Origin: Methanogenium sp. S4BF
GTDB lineage: Archaea > Halobacteriota > Methanomicrobia > Methanomicrobiales > Methanomicrobiaceae
NCBI RefSeq assembly: GCF_029633965.1
Contig: NZ_CP091277.1
Coordinates: 865,940 to 929,939 of the forward strand
Direction: 5' to 3'
DNA length: 64,000 bases
Shown: in pieces, positions 17,775 to 26,988 of the stretch
How the letters are laid out: the number at the start of each line of letters is the position of its first letter
Position numbering within the stretch: the stretch's first letter is position 1
The notes under the pieces: model-generated
What the model saw: the letters and a program-made list of their open reading frames with translations, nothing else
Database searches by the model: none
What the model was told of the DNA's origin: nothing
Made by a program: the position numbers and the translations under genes

Positions 17775-19268
17775 ATGAAACATTCCCAAAACGGTGACTC
17801 TTTAGGCAAATATGGCTTATTGATCATTTCCATCGCACTTGCCACCTTTATGGCATCGCTGGATGGAACCATTGTAAATATTGCTCTCCCCACAATATCC
17901 GCATCCTTTGATATCTCATCCAGTACCGTAAGCTGGGTTTCCACCGCCTATCTGTTAGTGATGGCAGGATGCGTGCTGATCTTCGGAAAGATATCAGACA
18001 TCATCGGGTTTAAGAAGATATTCCTCTCAGGATTCGTGGTATTTTCCCTGGGATCCTTTTTATGTGGATTCTTACCCGAGATCCTCGACTCATTTTATAC
18101 CCTGGTGGGCTCCCGCGTCATTCAGGCAGTCGGCGGTGCCATGATCTCTGCCATTGGCCCGGCGATGATCACCGCGTTTATCCCCATGAACCTCAAGGGA
18201 AAGGCGATGGGCATCATCATGACCATTGCAGCTCTCGGTACTGCCCTCGGGCCAACCCTTGGAGGATTTTTAACCCAGTATATGTCCTGGCACTGGATCT
18301 TCTTCATCAATGTACCGGTCGGCATTATTGCCGTCATTCTGGGCGCAAAAGTCATCCCCGCCACACCATCCCGTGGTAACCTCTCCGGCTTTGACAGGAG
18401 CGGGGCTGCACTGATATTCATCGGGCTTGCATCGCTTCTCTTTGCAGTCTCGGAGGGCGATACGCTGGGATGGACGTCCCTTCCCATCGCAGGGTCCATC
18501 GTCCTTGCCATCGCATCCCTGGGATACTTCATCCTGCACGAACTGAAATCAGCCGACCCCATCCTCGAACTCTCCCTGTTTAAAAACAAAAATTTCCTGC
18601 TCACCAATCTGATCATGTCTCTTGTCTTCTTTAGTTTCGCAGGAATCAATTATCTGCTCCCGTTTTATCTGGAATATGTACAGGGGTTCGACACCTCATC
18701 AGCAGGCCTCATTTTAACCGCACTCTCCGTTGCCATGATGATCGCTGGCATTCTTGCAGGAGCGATTTATAATAAAACAGGAGGGCGCATTCTCTGCATT
18801 GCCGCGGCGGGTTCTCTTGCTGTCGGATATTTCCTGATAACGAAACTCAGTGCCGATACCAGTGTAGGATTTATCGTGCTCTGCCTCCTGATCATCGGCT
18901 TTGGTCTGGGTCTTGTCATCACCCCCCTATCCAATATGATCATGAACTCCGTTTCCCGGAAAAATCAGGGAATGGTCTCAAGCCTGACTAGTCTTGAGCG
19001 GTTCGCCCCCATGACCATCGGCATTGCGATATTCAACCTGATCTTTATCCAGGGAATGTCAGCGATTGCAGAACACCGGGGGGTCACCCAGGATGCCCCG
19101 GTTACGATAAAAATGTCCGTTCTTGCCGCAGGATTTGATCTGGCATTCTTCTTCGCATTTATTTTTGCCATTATCATCCTTGGACTGACCATTCTTGCAC
19201 GACAGGAGATACACCCGGATTATGCGAATGGCGACGAAAATGAAGAGCCGGCTATGGGAATTATCTAA
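17775..19268 (+). CDS. MFS multidrug exporter, DHA2 (14-TM) family
   Basis: Proton-driven drug or metabolite exporter of the EmrB/QacA type. The first helix holds the motif D1-like LDGTIVNIALP, loop 2-3 has motif A (GKISDIIGFKK), and helix 5 has motif C (GPTLGGFLTQ). Length (497 residues) and the count of hydrophobic segments fit 14 helices. It is divergent from the dsrE operon across about 230 bp. No regulator gene adjoins, and the substrate is unknown. No good RBS at ATG 17775. Confidence 0.9.
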   Translation: MKHSQNGDSLGKYGLLIISIALATFMASLDGTIVNIALPTISASFDISSSTVSWVSTAYLLVMAGCVLIFGKISDIIGFKKIFLSGFVVFSLGSFLCGFLPEILDSFYTLVGSRVIQAVGGAMISAIGPAMITAFIPMNLKGKAMGIIMTIAALGTALGPTLGGFLTQYMSWHWIFFINVPVGIIAVILGAKVIPATPSRGNLSGFDRSGAALIFIGLASLLFAVSEGDTLGWTSLPIAGSIVLAIASLGYFILHELKSADPILELSLFKNKNFLLTNLIMSLVFFSFAGINYLLPFYLEYVQGFDTSSAGLILTALSVAMMIAGILAGAIYNKTGGRILCIAAAGSLAVGYFLITKLSADTSVGFIVLCLLIIGFGLGLVITPLSNMIMNSVSRKNQGMVSSLTSLERFAPMTIGIAIFNLIFIQGMSAIAEHRGVTQDAPVTIKMSVLAAGFDLAFFFAFIFAIIILGLTILARQEIHPDYANGDENEEPAMGII

Positions 19269-19470
19269 CCATTCTTTTTTGTTCAAAACCCCACAGGGTA
19301 TTTCTTTTCTCAAAAGAGAAGCGGCATCCATGGCATAGTGCCCCCCCCGAACGTAAATGATGAGGAAACATTTCGGCACTTCAGGCGTCAGAGGGGTATT
19401 GATGCCTTCTGAGGTATGTATGCCCGTACAACACAGCTCAAAAACAGATAACACCTGCAGGAAAAGAACG

Positions 19471-20628
19471 TTATGATTCACATTTGTCCTGCAGATACCG
19501 GATAACATCCGAGATATCTGAGCGATCAATCAGGGAAATGCCGTAATGGCGTACGATCATATTTCTGACCTTTTCTGACTCAATCCAGCCGTTGTCAAGC
19601 GCATTTATCAGGTTGTCAATCTCTTTGATGTACGGCACGACCTTCTCTGTCACCTCTTCACCGCACTCAAGGTCAATGATGCTCAGAATAATCTGAAGGG
19701 GGTTTCGAATATGATCATTTAGGACAGCAAACTGCTCCATATTCTTGTCAATCTGGACAAATGCCTCCTTTTTCATATTTTCGAGAACGGTATATTCGGT
19801 GATATCCCTCAGGTATAACACCGACTGCTTAAAAACGCCATTTTCGATTATGGGCATATTCCGGAGAGAATATATCGCAAATTTGCCATCATGACGGTAT
19901 TTAATATCCTCTTCAAAATATTCATGCAGCAAAAAAGAATCCCGTATCTCTGAATCCTGGTCGGAAGAGAAAAAGGAGTCCATAACTTTCAGATTCATCC
20001 CCTGAATCTCTCCCCGTATGCCGCTGTTCCGGCACAGGGTTTCAAAGGCATCATTATAAATGATCACCCGGAAGTGCTCGTCAATTACCACAAGAATATC
20101 ATGAAGCGTATTAATCGTCGTTCGGTATTGAAATTCAGAGTACCGGATTGCCGCTTCCATCCTCTCGCGTTCCGTAATATCACGGCATAAAACAGTTATA
20201 TAACTGTCCCTCTCAAAGTGGGCTGAACTAATACTCAGCTCCATCCGTATTTCCTGACCATCCCTGGCAGACACCTGTGCACGGATAATTTCCGATGACT
20301 GGATGTCAGATTTCATCATGGCAATGATTTGATGAAGCCGGTAGTGATGTGCTACATCAAATATCGTCATATTCAGGAGTTCCTTACCGGTATACCCAAG
20401 CATTTTCTCAGCGCGGCTGTTCGCATCGATAATGCGTCCTGAAGAGGGTTCAAGAATGAATACAATATCGCGGGTGCTGTCAAGTGCGACCCGGAACCGT
20501 TCCAGCTCCTCCTGTTTATACTGAAGCTGCGGATAATAACTCTTCTTAATAGAGGCTTCGCCAAACCCGATTATGCGATTTCTGATCTCTTTGAGATCCT
20601 CCTCATACTGTTTTTTATCCATCGTCAT
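19471..20628 (-). CDS. PAS-domain sensor protein with kinase-like tail but no ATPase domain
   Basis: 385 residues with an N-terminal coiled region (1-45), PAS1 (about 46-155, VFILEPSSGRIIDANSRAEKMLGYT, ending ITVLCRDITERERMEAAI), PAS2 (about 170-285, ending VLYLRDITEYTVLENM), and a histidine-kinase-like dimerisation helix (LNDHIRNPLQIILSII). HisKA-like His is visible (NDHIRNP), but the C-terminus stops about 65 residues later with no N/G boxes, so it cannot phosphorylate itself by the usual domain. Such proteins are frequent in methanogens. It lies 67 bp after the alcohol dehydrogenase gene. Confidence 0.82.
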   Translation of the reverse strand: MTMDKKQYEEDLKEIRNRIIGFGEASIKKSYYPQLQYKQEELERFRVALDSTRDIVFILEPSSGRIIDANSRAEKMLGYTGKELLNMTIFDVAHHYRLHQIIAMMKSDIQSSEIIRAQVSARDGQEIRMELSISSAHFERDSYITVLCRDITERERMEAAIRYSEFQYRTTINTLHDILVVIDEHFRVIIYNDAFETLCRNSGIRGEIQGMNLKVMDSFFSSDQDSEIRDSFLLHEYFEEDIKYRHDGKFAIYSLRNMPIIENGVFKQSVLYLRDITEYTVLENMKKEAFVQIDKNMEQFAVLNDHIRNPLQIILSIIDLECGEEVTEKVVPYIKEIDNLINALDNGWIESEKVRNMIVRHYGISLIDRSDISDVIRYLQDKCES

Positions 20629-20695
20629 TTCGGCTTACTCAGACTATCATTTACCAATCAGGGAGGTAAGTTCATTTTCACAGACAAACAGCGTC

Positions 20696-21856
20696 TCAAA
20701 GGACACGCTCAAACAGACGGGACAGATCATCCACATCAGGAATTCTCGGATTGGTCGCAATACAGGGATCAGAAGCGGTATGTGCAACCAGATACGGAAT
20801 ATCATCAGCTGATGCGCCATATTCGGAAAGGGTCACCAGATCGTCCGGCCGTCCCCGCATCTCTGTAATTTTTTCAAACATTGCGGCGACAATTTTTTCA
20901 TCATCGAACAGGTCTGGAGAGACGCCAAGAATGTCTGCAATTTTCCGATATTTCCGGTTCGATGACGAATAATTATACGGAATGACGCTCTGCATCACGA
21001 TTGAACTGGCAAGTCCGTGCGGCAGATCAAACAGGGCACCGATGGCATGAGACATCGCATGGATGAGCCCAAGCCCTGCATTGGAAAACGCAATTCCCGC
21101 ATACATGCTCGCCATCAGTGACTGAAAACGAAAGCCGGGATCATTCGTATAATCCCCTGAAAACGGAAACAAACCCGCGATAATTTTTATCGATTCAAGC
21201 GCAAGCATGTCACTGAAATGCGACGAACCATTGGAAACATAGGCTTCAATGGCATGAGTAAAGGCATCCATGCCTGAATTTATGGTGACCGTTTCCGGCT
21301 GTGTCATCAACGGGATAGTATCGATGAGAGAGACATCCGGAACAAGGGACTTGGAAATAATGAGTTTTTTTGTTTTTTTTGCCGGATCGCAGATCACGGC
21401 ATATTGTGAGACATCTGCTGCACTCCCTGCTGTTGTCGGGACACAGATCAACGGTGGCATTGGATTTCTCACCAGATCGACGCCGATATAATCCATGATC
21501 GTCCCACCGTTTGCTGCCACGATACCGATTCCCTTTGCGCAGTCAAGGACACTGCCCCCTCCGATTGCAAGAATACCGGTGCATTCTTCACTCAGATAGG
21601 CATCTGCTCCTGCCATTACGTTATAATCGCGGGGATTCTCCTCAATATCTGTGAAGATGACATATTCAGTACCGGATTCATCAAGACTCTGGAGGATTTC
21701 CCGAATCCATTTCTGGCGAAAAATATTGTCGTCAGTTGTGATGAGAACCCTATCCGAATGAAAATTTCTGGTATACCTGCCGGCATACATTCGTGAATTA
21801 TCACCGGTAATAATCTCCGGAATAACATATTTCCGGTGCTCACGAATCATCTCCAT
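20696..21856 (-). CDS. Iron-containing alcohol dehydrogenase family protein
   Basis: Group III, NAD(P)-dependent dehydrogenase or reductase. GGGSVLDCAKGIGI binds the dinucleotide. The metal site is visible as Asp/His in GMDAFTHAIEAY and the two His in LIHAMSHAIGALFDLPHG. Full length at 386 residues. ATG 21856 is 8 nt after GAGGTGA. The substrate cannot be read; candidates include short alcohols or hydroxyaldehydes. Same strand as the PAS protein, possibly co-transcribed. Confidence 0.9.
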   Translation of the reverse strand: MEMIREHRKYVIPEIITGDNSRMYAGRYTRNFHSDRVLITTDDNIFRQKWIREILQSLDESGTEYVIFTDIEENPRDYNVMAGADAYLSEECTGILAIGGGSVLDCAKGIGIVAANGGTIMDYIGVDLVRNPMPPLICVPTTAGSAADVSQYAVICDPAKKTKKLIISKSLVPDVSLIDTIPLMTQPETVTINSGMDAFTHAIEAYVSNGSSHFSDMLALESIKIIAGLFPFSGDYTNDPGFRFQSLMASMYAGIAFSNAGLGLIHAMSHAIGALFDLPHGLASSIVMQSVIPYNYSSSNRKYRKIADILGVSPDLFDDEKIVAAMFEKITEMRGRPDDLVTLSEYGASADDIPYLVAHTASDPCIATNPRIPDVDDLSRLFERVL

Positions 21857-21978
21857 TCAGGACGTCACCTCATAAAATCTAATGCTATGTTTTCTCTGTC
21901 TGGTTAAATAGGATATGATTACTGCACCCTGCAGGAATAACTATATTCCTCCCGGCAGACATGGTTTTTTGTATGGCA

Positions 21979-22431
21979 ATGTACAGGAAAGAAGGGATGC
22001 TGTGGATCACACTGGCAGTATGCTGTGCGATAGTATTGACGGCCTGCGGGGGATGCACCGATTCTGCACCGGGGGATATCACCGACAGGGACATTACGGT
22101 TATAACAAACACGCCCTCCACTACCCCATCAACCGGTCAGCAGGTGTACGGAAATCTCGTTATTGACGTGCCGGATTTTGTCCAGCACTGGAAAGCGGAC
22201 GGGACATGTTTCTGGGAAGGCCGAATCCATGTTACCAATACCGGAGATACTCCTGAAATGAATGTCGTCATCCGTTCCTATCTCCTGCGTACAGCCGATG
22301 GTGAAAAAGAATATGTTGACAGTAAAACCCTGCAGCGGGTAAACCCCGGCGAATCCCTTTCCTATATATCACAACTGTCTGGCTCATGCGATACAGACTA
22401 TTACATTGTGGTAAAGGCAGATACCGAATAA
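21979..22431 (+). CDS. Predicted lipoprotein, unknown function
   Basis: About 150 residues beginning with a lipoprotein signal: basic MYRKEG, hydrophobic LWITLAVCCAIVLTAC and a lipobox cysteine (LTAC). After a Thr/Ser/Pro-rich linker comes an FxLYD-like beta-sandwich (VYGNLVIDVPD, IHVTNTGDTPEMNVVIRSYL, NPGESLSY). This layout is common among methanogen surface lipoproteins of unknown role. ATGs at 21961, 21976, 21979 and 21997 are possible; 21979 gives the best charged n-region. Confidence 0.7.
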   Translation: MYRKEGMLWITLAVCCAIVLTACGGCTDSAPGDITDRDITVITNTPSTTPSTGQQVYGNLVIDVPDFVQHWKADGTCFWEGRIHVTNTGDTPEMNVVIRSYLLRTADGEKEYVDSKTLQRVNPGESLSYISQLSGSCDTDYYIVVKADTE

Positions 22432-22713
22432 CCATCGCCCAAAACCCGGTATTCAAAGAAAGCCCGGATACCCACCCTCAATAATCACGATTCTCTCACC
22501 ACTCATTTTTGCACCTGTCGAAATGCCCTCCCGGACATGGACATGGCAGGTACACCTGCGGTTCCGGCAGGATATGCAAGAGTCGGAAGAAAACAGAATA
22601 ATCCTGATCCTTTCATCCGGAAACAAGAACGCAGCAGCACCCTTGCAGACCGGATTTTTTCCGTCCGGACGAAACCCAAATATTCTTATTGGTTCTCCTC
22701 TTTCAGTCCTCAT

Positions 22714-23382
22714 ATGAAGATCCTTGCAGTGAACGCAAGCCCCCGGAGGAAAAACAGCAACACGCTTCAGCTGGTAGAAGCGGCACTCACGGGAGCGGCA
22801 GAGGCAGGAGCGGATACAGAATATCTGGACCTGTGTGAATACGACATCAGATACTGCACAGCATGCGCAATCTGCTACAAGACCGGGGAATGCCCGATTA
22901 AGGACGATTACGCAGAGATATTAGCTAAAATGGAGGAGGCTGACGGGCTGATTCTGGGATCACCCGTATACATAAATGCCGTAACAGCACAGCTCAAAAC
23001 ACTGCTCGACAGGATGGCAGACGTCATCCATTGTCAGGCATTTACCGGAAAATACGGCATCGCAGTCACCACCGGCGGCGGAGGGGGGACAGATGAAGTC
23101 ATCTCATATCTGGGAACCACCCTTCAGGTGCTTGGAGCAACCATGTGCGGCGGCGTGGCTGCAGTCATGGCAGACGGCCCGGAGAGATTTGAAGAACAAA
23201 AAACGGTGGCCGCAAATGCAGGAAAAATCCTGGTACAGGCAATACGGGAAAAGAACAGATATCCGGAACAGGAGGTATTCCATGCGCAGATGCAGGAGCA
23301 TATGACAGCACTCGTCCGTGCGAACCCGGACACCATGCAGCATGAATACGAGTACCTGAAAAACCGGGGATGGCTTGAATAG
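22714..23382 (+). CDS. NADPH-dependent FMN reductase / flavodoxin-family iron-sulfur flavoprotein-like
   Basis: Flavin-binding protein: NASPRRKNSNTLQL is the FMN phosphate loop, YCTACAICYKTGECPIKDDY is the Cys-rich loop typical of iron-sulfur flavoproteins or their relatives, and ILGSPVYINAVTAQLKTLLDR is the second flavin loop. 222 residues. Long upstream frame rejected; ATG 22714 starts the family sequence. AAATATTCTTA lies about 30 bp upstream with no RBS, suggesting leaderless mRNA. The cysteine spacing resembles Isf proteins that pass electrons in methanogens, but cluster binding is not proven. Confidence 0.87.
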   Translation: MKILAVNASPRRKNSNTLQLVEAALTGAAEAGADTEYLDLCEYDIRYCTACAICYKTGECPIKDDYAEILAKMEEADGLILGSPVYINAVTAQLKTLLDRMADVIHCQAFTGKYGIAVTTGGGGGTDEVISYLGTTLQVLGATMCGGVAAVMADGPERFEEQKTVAANAGKILVQAIREKNRYPEQEVFHAQMQEHMTALVRANPDTMQHEYEYLKNRGWLE

Positions 23383-23386
23383 GTTT

Positions 23387-24406
23387 TTAGACCACGATTG
23401 GGGTCTTCTCTCCGCATGCCCGGCACTGTGAGCCGTCAAGGCCGGAGGCATCCGCCATAAATCCCCTTCGTTCAATGAGGAGTGCGCCGCAGGACGGACA
23501 ATAGGTATTCTGATAGTCAGTATGTCCCACATTTCCGGTGTACGGGTACAAAATTCCCTCTTCCTTTGCCATGACGCACGCACGCTCAAGTGTGCCTGCA
23601 GATGTCGGAGCCGTATGGTCCATGTGATACTGCGGATAAAATCCGGTGAAATGCATCGGCGTTTCCGGACCCAGATTTTCCACTACCCAGCGAATAAGGG
23701 AGCGAATCTCATCCGGACTGTCATTCATTCCGGGGATTATAAGGGTCACGGTTTCAATATGCATCCCGCACTCCTTTGCCACCACTGTTGATTCAAGGAC
23801 AGGCGCGAGACGGGCCGAACAGACCGAGCGGTAAAAGGAATCGGAAAATGATTTAATATCAACCCGGAAGGCATCAAGGACAGGTGCGATATCCTTCAGT
23901 GCCTCTTCGGTCATGTATCCGTTTGTCACATAAATCGTCTTCAGATCCTGATCGTGTGCAAGACGCCCCATATCCTTGGTATATTCATGCCAGATGGTTG
24001 GTTCATTATAGGTCCAGGCAATACTCCTGCACCCGGCCTTCACAGCGCGGCGCACACCCTCTTCAGGGGAGAGCGTATGAAGCATGCCCCTGAATTCAGA
24101 AATCTGAGATATCTGCCAGTTCTGACAGTGCTTACACCGGAAATTGCACCCAACCCCCCCCAGTGAATAGGAAAGCGTTCCCGGCAGGAAATGATTCAGG
24201 GGTTTCTTCTCGATGAGGTCTATTGCCTCGGCACTCACTTTCCCATAGGTAAGGGGATGCAGTGTTCCGGCAACATTCTCCCGGACGCCGCAGATCCCTG
24301 CTTTTCCGTCATGAATCCTGCACCGGTGTGCGCAGAGATCACAGCAGATCACATTCTCTCCGCATGCATGACACATCTCAGCCTTTCTCTCAGTCACCAC
24401 ATCCAT
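23387..24406 (-). CDS. AmmeMemoRadiSam-system radical SAM enzyme (PflA-like)
   Basis: Radical SAM protein of about 340 residues. The N-terminal MCHACGENVICCDLCAHRC region and CxxCG at the C-terminus (CPSCGALL and CRACGEK) are zinc-ribbon-like. The cluster-binding motif is CNFRCKHCQNW, followed by WTYNEPTIWHEY. This arrangement identifies the radical SAM member of the AmmeMemoRadiSam group, whose substrate is unknown. The frame runs to 24568, but ATG 24406 removes an unlikely leader that would overlap the promoter of the divergent pyrH. No AMMECR1 or Memo partner lies nearby. Confidence 0.88.
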   Translation of the reverse strand: MDVVTERKAEMCHACGENVICCDLCAHRCRIHDGKAGICGVRENVAGTLHPLTYGKVSAEAIDLIEKKPLNHFLPGTLSYSLGGVGCNFRCKHCQNWQISQISEFRGMLHTLSPEEGVRRAVKAGCRSIAWTYNEPTIWHEYTKDMGRLAHDQDLKTIYVTNGYMTEEALKDIAPVLDAFRVDIKSFSDSFYRSVCSARLAPVLESTVVAKECGMHIETVTLIIPGMNDSPDEIRSLIRWVVENLGPETPMHFTGFYPQYHMDHTAPTSAGTLERACVMAKEEGILYPYTGNVGHTDYQNTYCPSCGALLIERRGFMADASGLDGSQCRACGEKTPIVV

Positions 24407-24485
24407 CCTGCCCCTGCACTCCGTGAAAGAAAATAGTGAGGCAATGTAATAAACTTTAAGCCATGCAGACAAATCAATAGCCTGA

Positions 24486-25187
24486 ATGAAAACCATTGTG
24501 ATATCACTGGGTGGCTCCGTTCTGGTGCCGGATATCGGGAATAATAATATTAAACAATACCGTGACATCCTGAGCAGTCTGAAGGATATCTGCCGGATTT
24601 TTATCGTTGTCGGAGGAGGAGGCGAAGCCCGCCGCTACATCGGAGCAGCACGTGATCTCACTATTGATGAAGGGACTGCTGACGAAATTGGGATTCTTGT
24701 TACCCGGCTCAACGCCACCCTCCTGATGCATGCACTGTCAAAGGACAGCTTCCCACAGATCCCGGAGTCATATAACGATGCACTGATTGCCGGCGAAAGC
24801 GGCAAGATAGTCATTATGGGCGGCGTGACCCCTGCACAGACAACAGATGCCGTTGCCGCGGTACTTGCCGAACGCGCAGGTGCAGACCTCTTAATTAACG
24901 CCACGGCAGTTGACGGCATCTACACCGCAGACCCGCGGAAGGATGCATCTGCTGAAAAGATCCCGTTCCTGACGCCGGATGAACTGATTGAGATCGTACA
25001 GACCGGGCGCATGGATGCGGGGGCAAACAATGTCATTGACCTCGTCGCGGCCAAAGTCATACAGCGCAGCAAGGTTCCGATGGTGGTGCTTGACGGCAGG
25101 GACCCGGAAAATGTACGCACCCTCATCCAAACCGGGAAAAACAACGGTAGTCTGGTATCATATACCCCTGATCCGGCAGTATTCTGA
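24486..25187 (+). CDS. pyrH: Uridylate kinase (archaeal type)
   Basis: Phosphorylates UMP to UDP with ATP. Amino-acid kinase fold: KTIVISLGGSVLVPD at the N-terminus, VVGGGGEARRYI, GADLLINATAVDGIYTADP, and FDLVAAKVIQRSK-like VIDLVAAKVIQRSKVPMVV. 233 residues, the archaeal length. A T-run (25202-25211) follows the stop. The gene is divergent from the radical SAM gene and just upstream of tRNA-Pro. Confidence 0.92.
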   Translation: MKTIVISLGGSVLVPDIGNNNIKQYRDILSSLKDICRIFIVVGGGGEARRYIGAARDLTIDEGTADEIGILVTRLNATLLMHALSKDSFPQIPESYNDALIAGESGKIVIMGGVTPAQTTDAVAAVLAERAGADLLINATAVDGIYTADPRKDASAEKIPFLTPDELIEIVQTGRMDAGANNVIDLVAAKVIQRSKVPMVVLDGRDPENVRTLIQTGKNNGSLVSYTPDPAVF

Positions 25188-25221
25188 GAATCATATCGGC
25201 ACCTTTTTTTAGCCGACACGC

Positions 25222-25230
25222 CAATATAAT
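25222..25230 (+). promoter_or_regulatory. TATA box of tRNA-Pro
   Basis: CAATATAAT starting 21 bp before the mature 5' end of tRNA-Pro, in G+C-rich surroundings. Spacing suits a start site at or a few bases before the tRNA. Confidence 0.5.
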
Positions 25231-25242
25231 GTGCAACCAAGG

Positions 25243-25317
25243 GGGGCAGTAGGGTAGCCTGGTCCATCCTAGAGCGTTTGGGACGCTTTGACGGCAGTTC
25301 GAATCTGCCCTGCCCCA
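25243..25317 (+). tRNA. tRNA-Pro (anticodon TGG)
   Basis: Acceptor GGGGCAG pairs perfectly with CTGCCCC; T-arm GGCAG-TTCGAAT-CTGCC; anticodon stem GAGCG/CGCTT around TTTGGGA, giving anticodon TGG at positions 34-36. D-arm GGGT/ATCC with the AGCCTGGTCC loop seen in archaeal tRNA-Pro. No intron, and CCA is not encoded. Confidence 0.95.
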
Positions 25318-25326
25318 TCTATTATT

Positions 25327-25977
25327 ATGATTCAGGAAGAAGCAGACCTGATTCTTTGTATCCTCACCGAAGATTATCCAGTTCATAATGGCGTGATATC
25401 TTTTCTTGAATTCGAAAATCCGTTCCAGATCCTTATTCTCACCATCCTGTCCGCACAGACAACGGACAGAATCGTAAATCAGGTCCGCGGTCCGCTTTTC
25501 CGGAACTATCCCGATGCATACGCACTGGCGCATGCCGCTCATGAAGACGTGGAGTCAATCATCCGTCCGACCGGATTTTACCACACCAAAGCAAAGAACA
25601 TCATCGCAACCGCCCGTGCCCTTGTCGCACACTACGACGGAGAGGTACCCCAGAGCATGGACGAGCTGGTCACCCTGCCGGGAGTCGGCAGAAAGACGGC
25701 GAACATTGTCCTGAACCATGCATTCGGACGGAATGTAGGAATCGCCGTTGATACCCATGTGCAACGGCTTTCCCAGAGAATCGGCTTTTCTGATGCAGCA
25801 GCGCCGGATGCGGTTGAAAAAGATCTGATGCACCTCTTTGACCACTCCCAGTGGAAATACATCAATTATCTCCTCATATCACACGGGCGGGCCGTCTGCA
25901 CCGCAAAGAAACCCAATTGCACGGCATGTAAAATATCCGGTCACTGCCGCTTTTTCAGGGAAAAAATCAGTACCTGA
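25327..25977 (+). CDS. nth: Endonuclease III
   Basis: DNA glycosylase/AP lyase for oxidised pyrimidines. The helix-hairpin-helix LPGVGRKTANIVL includes the catalytic Lys, Asp in AVDTHVQRL is the second catalytic residue, and the C-terminal CTAKKPNCTACKISGHC (C-x6-C-x2-C-x5-C) holds the [4Fe-4S] cluster. 216 residues. The frame opens upstream, but that would overlap the tRNA; ATG 25327 is the first past it. Confidence 0.95.
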   Translation: MIQEEADLILCILTEDYPVHNGVISFLEFENPFQILILTILSAQTTDRIVNQVRGPLFRNYPDAYALAHAAHEDVESIIRPTGFYHTKAKNIIATARALVAHYDGEVPQSMDELVTLPGVGRKTANIVLNHAFGRNVGIAVDTHVQRLSQRIGFSDAAAPDAVEKDLMHLFDHSQWKYINYLLISHGRAVCTAKKPNCTACKISGHCRFFREKIST

Positions 25978-26056
25978 ATGTGCTCCTGAAACCGATCTCA
26001 AAATTCTCCCTACCGGAGATATCACCCGACGATGATATTGAAAACCACCTTTCGGG

Positions 26057-26755
26057 TCATTCTTCTGTTTCACCAAAATATTCAAGAATGACAGACAGTA
26101 TCTCATGTACAGGACCGACGCCGGTTTCGTCAAGTATCTCCGGTATGGTCTGCACATATTCAGAACCACTCACAATGTCCTCCGGGCAGTTTTCAACCAG
26201 ACACTGAAGATTCTCCTTCGTCACCTCCGGGTGGAACTGGAGTCCGAGAACCTTTTCTCCATACAGAAATCCCTGATTTTTACAGCCGACGCTCTGGAAG
26301 AGATGGATGGAACCCTGAGGTAGTGCAAACGTGTCGCCGTGCCAGTGAAAGGCGATAAAGCGGTCTGGCATACAGGCGCAAAGGACCGCCTTTTCAGCAT
26401 CATCCGTCTTTTCAACCGGGAACCACCCAATCTCGGGATACGTATTCTTTCTTACTTCGGCACCCAGCACCGCTGCGATAAGCTGTGCCCCAAGGCAGAT
26501 ACCAAGGACCTTTTTTCCGGAGTCAATTGCCGATTTTAGAAATTTCTTCTCCGCCGACAGCCAGGGATATCTGTCCTCCTCATATACGTTCATGGATCCG
26601 CCCATCACCACAACAAGGTCGCATTCATCAGGAGAAGGCAGAGGATCCCCGGAAAACAGGCAGGTCTCATAAAATGAGTGACCGTTCATTTCTGCCCAGA
26701 CACGGATATACCCCGTATCTTCAAACGACTCGTGCAGGAGGGAATGGATTCTCAT
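26057..26755 (-). CDS. Class I glutamine amidotransferase-like protein
   Basis: 232-residue GATase1 protein resembling the stand-alone GMP-synthase-glutaminase-like group. The nucleophile Cys is in GICLGAQLIA, His and Glu of the triad in LQFHPEVTKE, and DLVVVMGGSMNVYEED is the family's oxyanion region. ATG 26755 follows GGAGGT by 3-4 nt; the frame continues upstream, but the RBS decides this start. No synthase partner adjoins, so the acceptor of ammonia, or another role such as gamma-glutamyl hydrolysis, is unknown. Confidence 0.85.
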   Translation of the reverse strand: MRIHSLLHESFEDTGYIRVWAEMNGHSFYETCLFSGDPLPSPDECDLVVVMGGSMNVYEEDRYPWLSAEKKFLKSAIDSGKKVLGICLGAQLIAAVLGAEVRKNTYPEIGWFPVEKTDDAEKAVLCACMPDRFIAFHWHGDTFALPQGSIHLFQSVGCKNQGFLYGEKVLGLQFHPEVTKENLQCLVENCPEDIVSGSEYVQTIPEILDETGVGPVHEILSVILEYFGETEE

Positions 26756-26988
26756 CGTACCTCCGTCCGGATTATGCAATATGGGGAATTCATGAATATG
26801 CCATATACCATTTTTTTCAGAAAACCCTTTCTCGTGGTGGAACAGAAAAATCTGACGCAATTCATCTATGTATTTGCTATAGATGGTTCGCTCCCGGCGG
26901 ACTGAAGCGAGAAATCATTGGCCACCGTTCGCATATTATCTCTTAGCATTCGGTCGAACAGGTCAATGAAAAAAATGAAATTGGCATT

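Noticed and set aside
22453-22713. Minus-strand frame of 86 codons between the lipoprotein and flavoprotein genes
   Set aside because: No recognisable fold and no RBS; it also covers the flavoprotein promoter.
25288-25326. 13 extra codons at the N-terminus of endonuclease III
   Set aside because: They would lie within tRNA-Pro; the first ATG after it fits the family.
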